From Gammaproteobacteria bacterium (GTDB lineage: Bacteria; Pseudomonadota; Gammaproteobacteria; Steroidobacterales; Woeseiaceae): a stretch of DNA of 64,000 bases. Shown piece by piece: positions 9,572 to 19,082 of the stretch. Each line of letters starts with the position of its first letter. The first letter of the stretch is position 1. The stretch spans positions 1-64,000 of the forward strand of contig JAOUHU010000006.1 of the NCBI GenBank assembly GCA_029884455.1. Reading direction: 5' to 3'. The position numbers were made by a program, and so were the translations under genes. The notes under the pieces were generated by a model that made no database searches, was not told the origin of the DNA, and was given only the letters and a program-made list of their open reading frames with translations.

Positions 9572-12028
9572 ATGAAAGCTGAATCGCAGAAAATTCGTGA
9601 ATCGTTGGCTGACCAGCTGTCGAGTTTCGAACTACGCCTTGACAGCAAGATCGACGATGTTCGACTGCTCGCGGACATTCAGGACGGCCTGGGTCAGTTA
9701 CTGGGTGCCAGCGGTGGCAGCGAGGCGGACGTGCGGCGGGTACTGCAGGAACGCTACGACAGCGGCAATTTGCGAAAAGAAACCTTTCAACTCGTCAAGT
9801 CTATGCTGGACCGCTACGTGACCGAAAACAGCAAGGCTCCTAGCAAAGTTGACAACCCCGCCAGTCGCATATCGCCGCGACCGGGACCACGCGAAGCTGC
9901 CTATGTGCAAACAATAGCCGATGCGGCGCGAGAGCTGCATGCGGAACCGCATCCGCATAGTTCGACGGTCGTACTACCGCCGCAGACCCGCGTCGAGCCA
10001 GTTTCTGCTGAAGATCGTGTGCAGATTGGATCCGTTTTGCGCGACCGATTTCTGCTTCAGGAGCGAGTTGCGGGCGGCAGCATGGGCGTGGTTTACAAGG
10101 CCCTGGACAGGCGACTTGCGGAGGGGGGCGCAGGCAGCCCATTCGTTGCAGTAAAGGTGTTGTCACCGGAGCTCGCTGAGAGCGGCCAGGCACTCCGGGC
10201 GTTACAGCAAGAGGCAGCCAAGGGGCGCTGTCTTTCGCACCCAAATATCGTGCGTTTTCTCGATCTGGATCGTGATGAGGATCTGTACTTCATCGTCATG
10301 GAGTGGCTGGACGGGCGCACACTTGCAGACATTCTGGATTCACCGGCGACGTCCAAACTGACCAGCAAACAATCTTTCGACATCGTCGAGCAGTTGGGTA
10401 AAGCGCTTACATACGCACACCGCTGCGGGATTGTGCACGCGGATATCAAACCCGGCAACGTGATGATAATGCCAAACGGAGAAGCCAAACTTTTCGATTT
10501 TGGCGTGGCGCGAGTGCGGCAAAAACAGATTGAAGAGCGGCCGAGTTTCGACCCGGGCGAATTGGGCCGGCTGACACCCGCCTACTCGAGTATGCAGGTG
10601 CTCACTGGCGAAGATCCGACCCCAGCTGACGACGTTTTTTCGCTCGCCTGTTTGTTGTATCGCATGCTTGCCGGGTACCGGGTCTTTGGCCCGCGCAACG
10701 CGGCTGAAGCGGCTGCCGAAGGTATGAAGCCGCAGTGCCCGCAGGGCTTAAGTGAGACGCGCTGGCGCGTGCTGAAGAAAGCATTGGCCTATTCGCGCGT
10801 CGCGCGATACGAATCTATGACTGACTTCATCACGGCGCTGGAAATCGGCGTCGACGAGCCTATTCCGTTGACCGTTCCAATTCGTGAGGATCTGACCTTT
10901 CACGACGACTCACATGGTCCTGGCCGCTTTATCATAGGCATGCTGGTCTTGCTCGGCTTGGTTGCCGGGGCCGGCTACCAGTATGGTTTGCTCGACAATG
11001 TGGTTGAACGTATTCGCCCCGTCAATTCAGCCATGGATTCGCTGCCGTCTGTAGAGGAGAATACGGTGGCGCCGCTCGAGGCCGTCGCATCGCCAACAGA
11101 TTTGCCGGACGCAGAGACTGCAGCTGATGCCGCGGTCGAAACGTTAACAACCGAAACTGAGCCGGTTGTCGACGCTCCAATCGCAGCATTGCCCATTGAC
11201 GAGTTTCCCGTTGCCGAACTGGAACAACCCCAGTTAGAAAGCGTGCTACAGGCTGCGCCGGTTCTGGTCGACTTTTCTCAGTTACCGCCGGCGACTTTGG
11301 AAGTCCGTGTCGATACGAACAATCTGCAAAGCACCGCGTCATCCGTCAGCATGCGCGAAGGACGCGCACCGGTCATCATCGACTTTGTACGCGGTGACAC
11401 CAGCGGAATGCTGAGTCTTCGCCTGGAGGAAATTGGTTTCAGCGGCAATCGCTCGCCCTGGCTCGCGGGCGAGTATGCGGTGAAAGAGGGCGAGGTCGTC
11501 GAGTTTCCTGTAGGCCAGAATCGTGCCCGGGTGACCCTTACGATGCGCAGCGATCCATTACGCGAAGCTGACCAGCAGTCAACACTACGATTGCGCGAAT
11601 TTGATAATCCAGAGTCCGAACTTGCGACCATCACGGTGTATCTCGAAGACGACGATCAGCGCGCTTTTGAAGCAACTCTACCGGTCAACACGGTGGCATT
11701 TGCGGTCAGCCAGATTTCGGTCCAGGAACGTGATCCGGCGGTGCAGGTCGATATTCAGCGATTCAATCCGGACAATTCCAGGCTGGTGATTGCGTACGTG
11801 CTGCGGGACATTACCGCGACAGAGGGCGAGGACTACTTTGCCCCGGGTAGTCACACGATTGAGTTCGCACCGAATCAGCGCAGCGCTCGGCTCTTGATTC
11901 CGCTCGTTCAGGATTTCGTGTTTGAGGACAATGAAGCCTTCAGCATCGAACTTGCGACCGCAGATTCCGCTGTGGATAGCGATATTTACCGACGCACGGC
12001 GGTCATTATTCGGGACGACGATTCCTAA
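9572..12028 (+). CDS. Membrane Ser/Thr protein kinase with Calx-beta-like repeats
   Basis: An 818-aa multidomain protein. Residues 1-90 are helical and unrecognised. A Hanks-type kinase spans about 159-425: Gly-loop GGSMGVV (168-174), VAVK lysine K195, catalytic loop HADIKPGN (D291, N296; HAD instead of HRD) and DFG (309-311). One transmembrane segment follows at about 453-472 (FIIGMLVLLGLVAGAG). An acidic linker (about 485-585) leads to two Calx-beta-like beta repeats with acidic ends (YLEDDDQ near 690 and IRDDDS at the terminus), so the C-terminus is probably periplasmic. The key residues suggest an active kinase. The ligand and substrates are unknown. Confidence 0.85.
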   Translation: MKAESQKIRESLADQLSSFELRLDSKIDDVRLLADIQDGLGQLLGASGGSEADVRRVLQERYDSGNLRKETFQLVKSMLDRYVTENSKAPSKVDNPASRISPRPGPREAAYVQTIADAARELHAEPHPHSSTVVLPPQTRVEPVSAEDRVQIGSVLRDRFLLQERVAGGSMGVVYKALDRRLAEGGAGSPFVAVKVLSPELAESGQALRALQQEAAKGRCLSHPNIVRFLDLDRDEDLYFIVMEWLDGRTLADILDSPATSKLTSKQSFDIVEQLGKALTYAHRCGIVHADIKPGNVMIMPNGEAKLFDFGVARVRQKQIEERPSFDPGELGRLTPAYSSMQVLTGEDPTPADDVFSLACLLYRMLAGYRVFGPRNAAEAAAEGMKPQCPQGLSETRWRVLKKALAYSRVARYESMTDFITALEIGVDEPIPLTVPIREDLTFHDDSHGPGRFIIGMLVLLGLVAGAGYQYGLLDNVVERIRPVNSAMDSLPSVEENTVAPLEAVASPTDLPDAETAADAAVETLTTETEPVVDAPIAALPIDEFPVAELEQPQLESVLQAAPVLVDFSQLPPATLEVRVDTNNLQSTASSVSMREGRAPVIIDFVRGDTSGMLSLRLEEIGFSGNRSPWLAGEYAVKEGEVVEFPVGQNRARVTLTMRSDPLREADQQSTLRLREFDNPESELATITVYLEDDDQRAFEATLPVNTVAFAVSQISVQERDPAVQVDIQRFNPDNSRLVIAYVLRDITATEGEDYFAPGSHTIEFAPNQRSARLLIPLVQDFVFEDNEAFSIELATADSAVDSDIYRRTAVIIRDDDS

Positions 12029-12134
12029 ATCGTAGCTTGCGTCGCCAGATGGCATTTCGTCGTTCTGCAAATCGTTGCTAAACTGCTGCAACGGGCAAGC
12101 TCTGGGTAGCCCGCGGAAATCCAAGCGAGGCTAT

Positions 12135-13823
12135 ATGGAAGAAAAAGAACTTCGGCGCTATTCGCGCGTCGTCGTCGATGGTGACGAGCATGCGCCAAGC
12201 CGGGCCATGTTGCGTGCGGTCGGTTTCACCGACGATGATTTCACGCGTCCGCAGATTGGCATAGCCTCCACCTGGAGCATGACGACACCCTGTAACATGC
12301 ACATTCGGGAACTGGCCGAAGAAGCCGCAACAAGCGCCAACGAGGCCGGTGCCAAGGGAGTGGTTTTTAATACGATCACTGTTTCGGACGGCATATCGAT
12401 GGGCACGCCCGGCATGCGCTATTCACTGGTATCGCGAGAAATCATCGCAGACTCCATTGAAGCGGTCGTCGCAGCCGAAGGATTTGACGGTTTGGTGGCA
12501 ATTGGCGGCTGTGACAAGAATATGCCGGCTTGCGTAATGGCGATGGCGCGACTGAACAGACCGGCTGTATTTGTCTATGGCGGCACAATCCGCCCGGGCG
12601 CGCAACGCCGCGACATTGTATCTGTCTTCGAGGCCGTGGGCGCCAGGTCCAGCGGCCGGATTTCCGCTGCCGAGCTACTTGAGGTGGAGCAGACAGCGAT
12701 CCCGGGGCCTGGCGCCTGTGGCGGCATGTACACAGCCAATACCATGGCCTCAGCCATTGAAGCTCTGGGCATGAGCCTCGGCAATAGCTCGGCACAAGAG
12801 GCGGTGTCGGAAGCCAAACTTTCCGATTGCCGCCGGGCAAGTGTGGCGGTGATGCAGCTCCTGAAAAAGGGTATCAAGCCGCTCGATATCATGACGCGCA
12901 AGGCGTTCGAGAACGCGATTTCGGTCGTGATCGCGCTCGGTGGCTCGACCAATGCGGTTCTGCACCTGATTGCCATGGCCCGTGAAGCCGGGGTGCCGCT
13001 GTCGTTGAACGACTTCACTACGATCGGTGCCCGGGTGCCCGTACTGGCAGACCTGAAACCTAGTGGCAAGTACCTGATGTCCGAAATAATTGCGATCGGT
13101 GGAATTCAGCCGCTGATGAAACGCATGCTGGACGCGGGATTGTTGCACGGCGACTGTATGACGGTCTCGGGCGCGACGATGGCGGAAAACCTGGCGGCGG
13201 TCAAAGATTATCCTGAAGGACAGGATATCGTGCGCGGTTTTGACAGGCCGATCAAAGCGGACAGTCATCTCTCGATCCTTTACGGAAACGTTGCTCCCGA
13301 CGGCGCGGTGGCGAAGATTACAGGCAAGGAAGGGTTGAAGTTCAGCGGTCCGGCCCGTTGTTTCGATTCCGAGGAAGCGGCGCTGCAGGCAATTCTTGGT
13401 AATAAGATCGTCGCCGGTGATGTGGTTTTGATTCGTTTTGAAGGACCGAAAGGCGCGCCAGGCATGCGCGAAATGCTGAGTCCGACCGGTGCCATCATGG
13501 GCAAGGGGCTCGGTGCGGACGTTGCTTTGATTACTGATGGGCGTTTTTCCGGTGGCAGCCATGGTTTCGTGGTTGGCCATATTTCACCAGAGGCGGCTGT
13601 TGGCGGACCTATCGCGCTGCTCCAGGACGGGGATATTCTGCATATCGATGCGGAACGCAAGCGGATCGACGTCGAGCTGGATGTCGAAACAATGACATCA
13701 CGGCGCGCCAGCTGGCAGCGACCAGCGTCGTCCGTCCAAGGCGGGGCCCTTGCCAAGTACCGCGCCGCGGTCTCGTCAGCCTCGGATGGCGCCGTTACGA
13801 TTCCTCCTGCCTGGGATCGCTGA
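12135..13823 (+). CDS. ilvD: Dihydroxy-acid dehydratase
   Basis: The penultimate step of Ile/Val synthesis, dehydrating 2,3-dihydroxy acids to 2-oxo acids with an Fe-S cluster. The product is 562 aa. Cluster cysteines are visible in [16 protein letters not shown] and [15 protein letters not shown]; the conserved GRFSGG is near the C-terminus. The ATG at 12135 matches the family N-terminus and has GCGAGG just upstream; an upstream in-frame start at 12075 adds unrelated residues. It is separate from the minus-strand ilvC-leu operon. Confidence 0.96.
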   Translation: MEEKELRRYSRVVVDGDEHAPSRAMLRAVGFTDDDFTRPQIGIASTWSMTTPCNMHIRELAEEAATSANEAGAKGVVFNTITVSDGISMGTPGMRYSLVSREIIADSIEAVVAAEGFDGLVAIGGCDKNMPACVMAMARLNRPAVFVYGGTIRPGAQRRDIVSVFEAVGARSSGRISAAELLEVEQTAIPGPGACGGMYTANTMASAIEALGMSLGNSSAQEAVSEAKLSDCRRASVAVMQLLKKGIKPLDIMTRKAFENAISVVIALGGSTNAVLHLIAMAREAGVPLSLNDFTTIGARVPVLADLKPSGKYLMSEIIAIGGIQPLMKRMLDAGLLHGDCMTVSGATMAENLAAVKDYPEGQDIVRGFDRPIKADSHLSILYGNVAPDGAVAKITGKEGLKFSGPARCFDSEEAALQAILGNKIVAGDVVLIRFEGPKGAPGMREMLSPTGAIMGKGLGADVALITDGRFSGGSHGFVVGHISPEAAVGGPIALLQDGDILHIDAERKRIDVELDVETMTSRRASWQRPASSVQGGALAKYRAAVSSASDGAVTIPPAWDR

Positions 13824-13846
13824 CAACATCCATATACAGCAAGTAC

Positions 13847-13875
13847 TTGACGTTTCAGGCAAGGTTCGCTCTACT
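13847..13875 (+). promoter_or_regulatory. Candidate promoter for the lysC-lysA leader
   Basis: A TTGACG -35 (13847-13852, five of six consensus) is followed by a 17-bp spacer and a TCTACT -10 (13870-13875, four of six). A start site six or seven bases downstream falls on the ATG at 13882. It is the best promoter between ilvD and lysC-lysA, and it must lie upstream of the intrinsic terminator at 14028 because only about 28 nt separate that terminator from the gene. Confidence 0.5.
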
Positions 13876-13881
13876 CTGCCG

Positions 13882-14001
13882 ATGAGATTTTTTGCCACCC
13901 ACGTAATGTGCCGACATGTCGACTTGGTCGATATGAAAAAACACAGAAAATATATGGCGCGCCAGAGGTGCGTGGGTGCGAGTGACAATAGTACCGACTA
14001 A
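13882..14001 (+). CDS. Putative leader peptide for lysC-lysA attenuation
   Basis: A 39-codon ORF starting at the predicted transcription start (ATG 13882; a shorter alternative starts at ATG 13933). It contains a Lys-rich stretch MKKHRKY with three AAA codons (13936-13950) and ends at TAA 14001, 26 nt before an intrinsic terminator. CGTGGGT (13971-13977), inside the ORF, can pair with ACCCGCG of the terminator's 5' arm as an antiterminator. This suggests lysine-sensed transcription attenuation. The Lys density is modest, and no ribosome site precedes either start, so this remains inference. Confidence 0.45.
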   Translation: MRFFATHVMCRHVDLVDMKKHRKYMARQRCVGASDNSTD

Positions 14002-14027
14002 TTAATAAAGGACGGACATTGTCATCG

Positions 14028-14061
14028 AACCCGCGAGGAGAATCCTGGCGGGTTTTTTTTT
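14028..14061 (+). terminator. Intrinsic terminator/attenuator upstream of lysC-lysA
   Basis: AACCCGC (14028-14034) pairs with GCGGGTT (14048-14054), followed by a run of nine T residues. It lies only about 30 nt before the lysC-lysA start codon, leaving no room for a downstream promoter, so it must sit in the transcribed leader and act as an attenuator rather than merely terminate ilvD. Confidence 0.8.
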
Positions 14062-14089
14062 GTAACCCAGGAAGGAAGTGTGTCTCACG

Positions 14090-16732
14090 ATGATTAGCAG
14101 CCTAGACGAGGCAGAGTTCGAGCAGGATATCTGTCTGAGTACGGACAACGAGACCGCCGCGTCTCCCTGGGTGGTTCTGAAATTTGGCGGCACCAGCGTC
14201 TCAACGCTTGAGAATTGGCGCACGATTGCGGGGTTGCTGCGCAATCGACTTGACGCCGGCCTAAGGCCTGTTGTCGTACATTCTGCGCTGCGCACCGTGT
14301 CAAACCGGCTTGACGCGATCCTGCGATTGGCGGTAGAGGGCGACCCTGCAGAGGAACTGGGTACGATTCGTCAACAGCACGAAGAGTTAGCGGCGGCCCT
14401 GGGCGTAGACAGCGCCGCTTTGATCGGTCGGGAATTACTGGAACTTGAGCAACTGATTGCCGGCATCCGGCTGGTTCGCGAGGTCAGTGTACGCGTGCGC
14501 GTTCGGGTCATGGCGCTTGGCGAAATCATGGCCACGCGGCTCGGCGCCGAGTACCTGGTCCAGCAGGGCCTGCCGGTGCACTGGGTGGACGCGCGCGAGC
14601 ACCTGACCAGCAATAACAGGGCGGGTCAACAGCGAGCACAGGACTACCTGAGCGCCACCTGCGATTTCGTGCAGGATGAGGCAATGCGAACAGCGTTTGC
14701 CGCCAAAGACGGAATCATCCTGACTCAGGGCTTTATTGCCCGAAACATGCACGGCGAGACTGTGCTCCTGGGGCGCGGTGGATCGGATACCTCCGGCGCG
14801 TACTTTGCTGCTCGTCTACGCGCCCGGCGCCTGGAAATATGGACCGATGTGCCCGGCATGTTCACTGCTGACCCGCGCAAGGTGCCGTCGGCGCGCCTGC
14901 TGATTGCCTTGCACTATGACGAGGCGCAGGAACTGGCCTCCGCCGGCAGTACGGTGCTTCATCCGCGGTGCCTGTCGCCGCTGCGCCGCTGCAATATCCC
15001 CCTGTACATTCGGTGTACAACAGCGCCACAGATTAGCGGTACGGTCGTCTCGTCAATTACCGAGGAAATTGAGCCGCAGGTAAAGGGTATCTGCAGTCGC
15101 GACGGGCTGATGCTGATATCCATGGATACAGTCGGGATGTGGCATGAGGTAGGCTTTCTGGCCCGGGCGTTCGCCATTTTCAGTAATCACCACGTCTCGG
15201 TCGGCCTGGTCTCGACCTCGGAAACCAACGTAACTGTATCAATTGACACTGAGGGTGGCGTCCTTGCGGACCACGTAATCCACGACCTGGTCAGTGATCT
15301 CGAAGCATTATGCCGCGTGCGAGTCATCGCCGATTGTTCGGCTATTAGTCTGGTCGGGCGCAAGATCCGTACTATTTTGCCGCGCCTGGCGCCGGCCCTT
15401 GAGGTGTTCGAAGAAGAAAAAATTCACCTGATGTCACAGGCGGCAAACGACTTGAACCTGAGCTTCGTCGTTGACCGGAACCAGGGGCAGCGATTAGTGA
15501 GAAAATTGCACTCGTCAATTATTCGCAAGTCGGGCGGCAGCCCGGCTTTCGGCCAGAGCTGGGAGTCGTTGTTCACAAGCACAAAGTTAGCTGCCGAAAG
15601 AATCGAGCCCTGGTGGATGCACAAGCGGCAGCAATTGCTGAATCTGGCCGGCCAACAACTGAATGCCTATATCTACGACCGTGACAGCGTTAAGGAAGCG
15701 GCCAATGACTTGCTGAACCTCGAAAATGTAAGTCGCATTCTGTATGCAATGAAGGCGAACGATAACGCCGAATTGCTGCAGACACTCGCGGCCGCACAGG
15801 TCGACTTCGAATGCGTCTCCCCAGGTGAAGTAGAGTGGCTGCAGGCGGCAGTGCCGAAGCTAAGCGTCAAACGCATCCTGTTCACGCCAAATTTTGCACC
15901 GCGCTCTGAGTACGAGTGGGCCTTGCAAAAAGGTCTGCAGGTGACGCTCGATAATCTTTATCCGCTGCAGGCGTGGCCGGAATTGTTTCGCGGGCAGAAG
16001 CTGTTTATTCGCCTCGATCCGGGGCAGGGGCGAGGCCATCATGAGCATGTAAAAACGGCCGGCGTGCACTCCAAATTTGGCGTTCCGCTTTTCGAAGTGG
16101 ATGAACTACTGCGACTCACCAATGCAGTCGGAGCGACGGTCATCGGTATTCATGCACATAGCGGCAGTGGCGTACAGGACCCGGAATCCTGGCGAATTGT
16201 CGCTGGCGTTCTCGCGGAGGTCGCAAAGCGGTTTCCTTCGGTGGCTACGATTGATCTTGGTGGCGGTCTCGGTATTCCAGAGAAGCCGGGCGACAAGGAC
16301 TTCGATTTGGCGCGACTGGACGAGGCACTCGGTGAATTTCGCCAGGCCTACCCGCAGTATGAGTTATGGCTGGAGCCCGGTCGTTACCTGGTTGCTCGCG
16401 CCGGCGTGTTGCTGACACGCGTAACCCAGGTCAAGGGCAAGGGTGACATGCGTTACATCGGTGTCGGTACCGGCATGAATTCACTGATACGCCCTGCGCT
16501 TTACGGTGCTTACCACGAAATCGTCAATTTGAGTCGAGCGCATGAGGCTGCCACGGAAACGGTCACCGTGGTCGGACCCATCTGCGAAACCGGCGACCGA
16601 CTTGGCAGTGATCGGCTGTTGCCACCGTCCCGCGAAAATGATGTCATTCTGATCGCTAATACGGGTGCTTACGGTTACGTTATGCGATCAAATTACAATC
16701 GCCGCGCCGACGCGGTTGAGATCGTCATTTGA
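14090..16732 (+). CDS. Bifunctional aspartokinase / diaminopimelate decarboxylase
   Basis: A natural LysC-LysA fusion of 880 aa carrying the first and last steps of lysine synthesis. The N-terminal half has the aspartokinase KFGGTS motif (from K31), DTSGAYFAARLRA and ACT-like regulatory segments (about 300-450). The C-terminal half is the decarboxylase: PLP lysine in YAMKAND (K555), HAHSGSG, DLGGGLG and CETGDRLG. ATG 14090 is preferred; a GTG at 14078 abuts the AGGAAGGAA ribosome site and cannot use it. Such fusions are known in Xanthomonas and Xylella. Lysine feedback on the kinase is likely but not shown. Confidence 0.93.
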   Translation: MISSLDEAEFEQDICLSTDNETAASPWVVLKFGGTSVSTLENWRTIAGLLRNRLDAGLRPVVVHSALRTVSNRLDAILRLAVEGDPAEELGTIRQQHEELAAALGVDSAALIGRELLELEQLIAGIRLVREVSVRVRVRVMALGEIMATRLGAEYLVQQGLPVHWVDAREHLTSNNRAGQQRAQDYLSATCDFVQDEAMRTAFAAKDGIILTQGFIARNMHGETVLLGRGGSDTSGAYFAARLRARRLEIWTDVPGMFTADPRKVPSARLLIALHYDEAQELASAGSTVLHPRCLSPLRRCNIPLYIRCTTAPQISGTVVSSITEEIEPQVKGICSRDGLMLISMDTVGMWHEVGFLARAFAIFSNHHVSVGLVSTSETNVTVSIDTEGGVLADHVIHDLVSDLEALCRVRVIADCSAISLVGRKIRTILPRLAPALEVFEEEKIHLMSQAANDLNLSFVVDRNQGQRLVRKLHSSIIRKSGGSPAFGQSWESLFTSTKLAAERIEPWWMHKRQQLLNLAGQQLNAYIYDRDSVKEAANDLLNLENVSRILYAMKANDNAELLQTLAAAQVDFECVSPGEVEWLQAAVPKLSVKRILFTPNFAPRSEYEWALQKGLQVTLDNLYPLQAWPELFRGQKLFIRLDPGQGRGHHEHVKTAGVHSKFGVPLFEVDELLRLTNAVGATVIGIHAHSGSGVQDPESWRIVAGVLAEVAKRFPSVATIDLGGGLGIPEKPGDKDFDLARLDEALGEFRQAYPQYELWLEPGRYLVARAGVLLTRVTQVKGKGDMRYIGVGTGMNSLIRPALYGAYHEIVNLSRAHEAATETVTVVGPICETGDRLGSDRLLPPSRENDVILIANTGAYGYVMRSNYNRRADAVEIVI

Positions 16733-16751
16733 AACAGTGGAGGTCGGTCGG

Positions 16752-17342
16752 ATGAAGCTCTATTGGGCACCGCAAACGCGATCCGCGAGGGCAGTCTGGA
16801 TGTTGGAAGAGGCTGGCGTCGACTACGACGTCGAGGTCGTGGACATTCGCAACCCGGCGCGCCAGGACAGTGCCGAATTTCGTGCCGCGAGCCCGATGCG
16901 CAAGGTGCCCGCGCTGGTAGACGGAAATGTGCAGATGGCGGAGTCCGCGGCTATTTGCCTTTACGTTGCGGATCGGTATTGCAGCGGTAAGCTGGCGCCC
17001 GCTCTTGACGATCCACAGCGAGGCGAGTTCTTGTACTGGCTCATGTACACGCCCGCAGTAATTGAACCTACGATGTCGGAAAAGATAAACAAGATCCAGC
17101 CAAATCGCGGCCGCAATGGCTGGGGTGACTTCAATTCGATGATCGCGACTTTGGCGGATGGTTTGGGGCAGGGGCCGTGGATTCTGGGCGAGCAGTTTAC
17201 GGCCGCCGACGTCATGCTCGGTTCCAGCGTACATTTTCTGCAGTTATTCAACATGCTTGGCGACGCGCCGGTGTTGCTCGAGTACGTTGAACGCTGCCGG
17301 CAACGGCCGGCGTTCAAAGCCATGCAGGCGAGGGAAAGCTGA
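16752..17342 (+). CDS. Glutathione S-transferase family protein
   Basis: A 196-aa cytosolic GST-like protein. The thioredoxin-like N-domain has MKLYWAPQTRSARAVWMLEEAG, the cis-Pro segment RKVPALVDG and the glutathione-contact AESAAICLYVADRY (about residues 60-75). The C-terminal all-helical domain includes LGEQFTAADVMLGS. The catalytic residue near the N-terminus is probably Ser/Thr-type, as in bacterial beta/theta-like GSTs. The start ATG 16752 has GGAGG upstream; the longer frame lies inside lysC-lysA. The substrate is unknown. Confidence 0.88.
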   Translation: MKLYWAPQTRSARAVWMLEEAGVDYDVEVVDIRNPARQDSAEFRAASPMRKVPALVDGNVQMAESAAICLYVADRYCSGKLAPALDDPQRGEFLYWLMYTPAVIEPTMSEKINKIQPNRGRNGWGDFNSMIATLADGLGQGPWILGEQFTAADVMLGSSVHFLQLFNMLGDAPVLLEYVERCRQRPAFKAMQARES

Positions 17343-17345
17343 TAA

Positions 17346-19067
17346 ATGAAAATATTCTGCACCGCCGCAACCGCATTGTTGCTGGTTGCCTGTGCCGAGC
17401 AGCCGCCGGTGCGCAGCCCGCTTACCCTGAACAGCAGCATGCCGCGCTCACAGGGGCTGCAAAGCTATGCGGTGGTGCACTATTCGCTGCGCAACGACAT
17501 TCAGATCGAGCAAAAATCGATTTCGGGATCCTCGGAAATTACTTTTCGTGCGACGCGCGCAATGACGACACTGGAACTCGACTTCGATGGCTTATTCAAC
17601 ATTGACAGGGTAAGTGACGAGGCTGGCCCACTGGCGTATACGCGTGATGAAGCGAAGCTCTATGTACAGCTGCGCGGCGAGGTCGCAGCGGGCGATACGC
17701 ATTCGGTGCTGGTTGCGTATCACGGCAAACCGCATGAGGCAGTGCGACCGCCCTGGAGCGGCGGCTTCCAGTGGTCCGAGACGCCGTCGGGAAAACCCTG
17801 GGTTGCAACCGCGATCCAGGGAGAAGGCTGTGACCTCTGGTGGCCATGCATGGATCATCCGCTGGGTGAGCCAGAGGGCATGGATCTCTATTTCACCGTG
17901 GATGCCGGTCTGACTGCGGTCTCCAACGGTGTGCTGGTCGGCGTCGAGACACGCGAAGACGGTCGACAGACATTTCACTGGCGCACCAGCGTCGCAACCA
18001 ATACCTACGGGGTGGCATTAAATGTCGCACCCTACACACTTTTGGAAACCACCTACAGCTCATCCAATGGTACGCAGATTCCGGTTAAATTCTGGGCGAT
18101 CGAGGATCACGCGATACAGGCGCGACAGCTGCTCGAGTTGGAATTCGCTCCAACCATAGAGTTTTTTGAGCGCCGACTTGGGCCTTATCCCTGGGGACAG
18201 GAAAAGCTCGGCGTTGCAGAAACGCCGCATCTTGGCATGGAACACCAGACAGTTAATGCGTACGGCAATGAATTTCGCCGCGGCGAGTATGGGTTTGACT
18301 GGCTGTTTCACCATGAACTTGCGCACGAGTGGTTTGGCAATGTGATGACCCATGCGACTGTTTCGGACATGTGGCTGCACGAAGGGGCAGGTGCCTACAT
18401 GCAGCCGGTGTACGCGCAGGAAGTCATTGGCGATGCCGCGTTCCATGCCTCGATGTACTCAAGCTACCTGAAGATCCGCGCCTGCAATGCGATTGCGCCG
18501 CGACAGGAGTTTTCTGCTGACGAACTCTATTTTGATGATCCAGAAGGCCAGGGTCCGGCTGGTGATATTTATGCCAAGGGTGCGTGGTTGCTGCATTCGC
18601 TGCGTTACCTGATCGGCGATGATGCTTTTTGGCGCAGCATCCGAATCCTGATCTATGACACACCGGATCCGGCCAGCCTTCCGGCGCCGATACCGGCGCG
18701 CCTGCGATCAACTGACGATTTCATGCGCATCGCGGGCAATGTTGCTGGTACGGATCTCAGCTGGTTCTTTGAAGTTTATGCGCGTCGTGGGCCATTGCCG
18801 GAACTTTCGATTACTGATACCGACACGGGCGTACTACTGGAGTGGGGTAATGTCGACGGCCTCAGTTTTCCGATGCCTATACCAGTGCGCGTAGCAGGTC
18901 AGTTGCAGCGGGTTGAATTCATGCACAACCAGGCCAGCTTGCCGGGGGCTAAGAGCCGCGATCTGCTGGTTGATCCGTACATGCAAGTCCTGCGCAAGCT
19001 TTCAATAGTGCCGACCTGCGAGCAACGCCGCGCCGAGGAATCAGCCGCGGCAGCGGCTGAAGACTAG
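17346..19067 (+). CDS. M1 family aminopeptidase, lipoprotein
   Basis: A 573-aa zinc metallopeptidase with a lipoprotein signal (MKIFCTAATALLLVAC, lipobox LVAC, Cys16), so probably anchored to the outer membrane facing the periplasm or cell surface. The gluzincin site is complete: HELAHE (H323, E324, H327) and the third ligand E346 in LHEGAGAY. The substrate-anchoring GAMEN motif is represented by LGMEHQT. The N-terminal beta-domain (about 45-240) is typical of M1; the usual long C-terminal helical domain is short. It starts 3 nt after the GST gene and converges with hisE. Confidence 0.9.
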   Translation: MKIFCTAATALLLVACAEQPPVRSPLTLNSSMPRSQGLQSYAVVHYSLRNDIQIEQKSISGSSEITFRATRAMTTLELDFDGLFNIDRVSDEAGPLAYTRDEAKLYVQLRGEVAAGDTHSVLVAYHGKPHEAVRPPWSGGFQWSETPSGKPWVATAIQGEGCDLWWPCMDHPLGEPEGMDLYFTVDAGLTAVSNGVLVGVETREDGRQTFHWRTSVATNTYGVALNVAPYTLLETTYSSSNGTQIPVKFWAIEDHAIQARQLLELEFAPTIEFFERRLGPYPWGQEKLGVAETPHLGMEHQTVNAYGNEFRRGEYGFDWLFHHELAHEWFGNVMTHATVSDMWLHEGAGAYMQPVYAQEVIGDAAFHASMYSSYLKIRACNAIAPRQEFSADELYFDDPEGQGPAGDIYAKGAWLLHSLRYLIGDDAFWRSIRILIYDTPDPASLPAPIPARLRSTDDFMRIAGNVAGTDLSWFFEVYARRGPLPELSITDTDTGVLLEWGNVDGLSFPMPIPVRVAGQLQRVEFMHNQASLPGAKSRDLLVDPYMQVLRKLSIVPTCEQRRAEESAAAAAED

Positions 19068-19082
19068 CCGCTCTTTGACGTT

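Noticed and set aside
13824-14089. Lysine riboswitch upstream of lysC-lysA
   Set aside because: The region is short for a lysine riboswitch, and I see no multi-helix junction; the leader ORF and terminator explain it better, although a covariance search was not possible.
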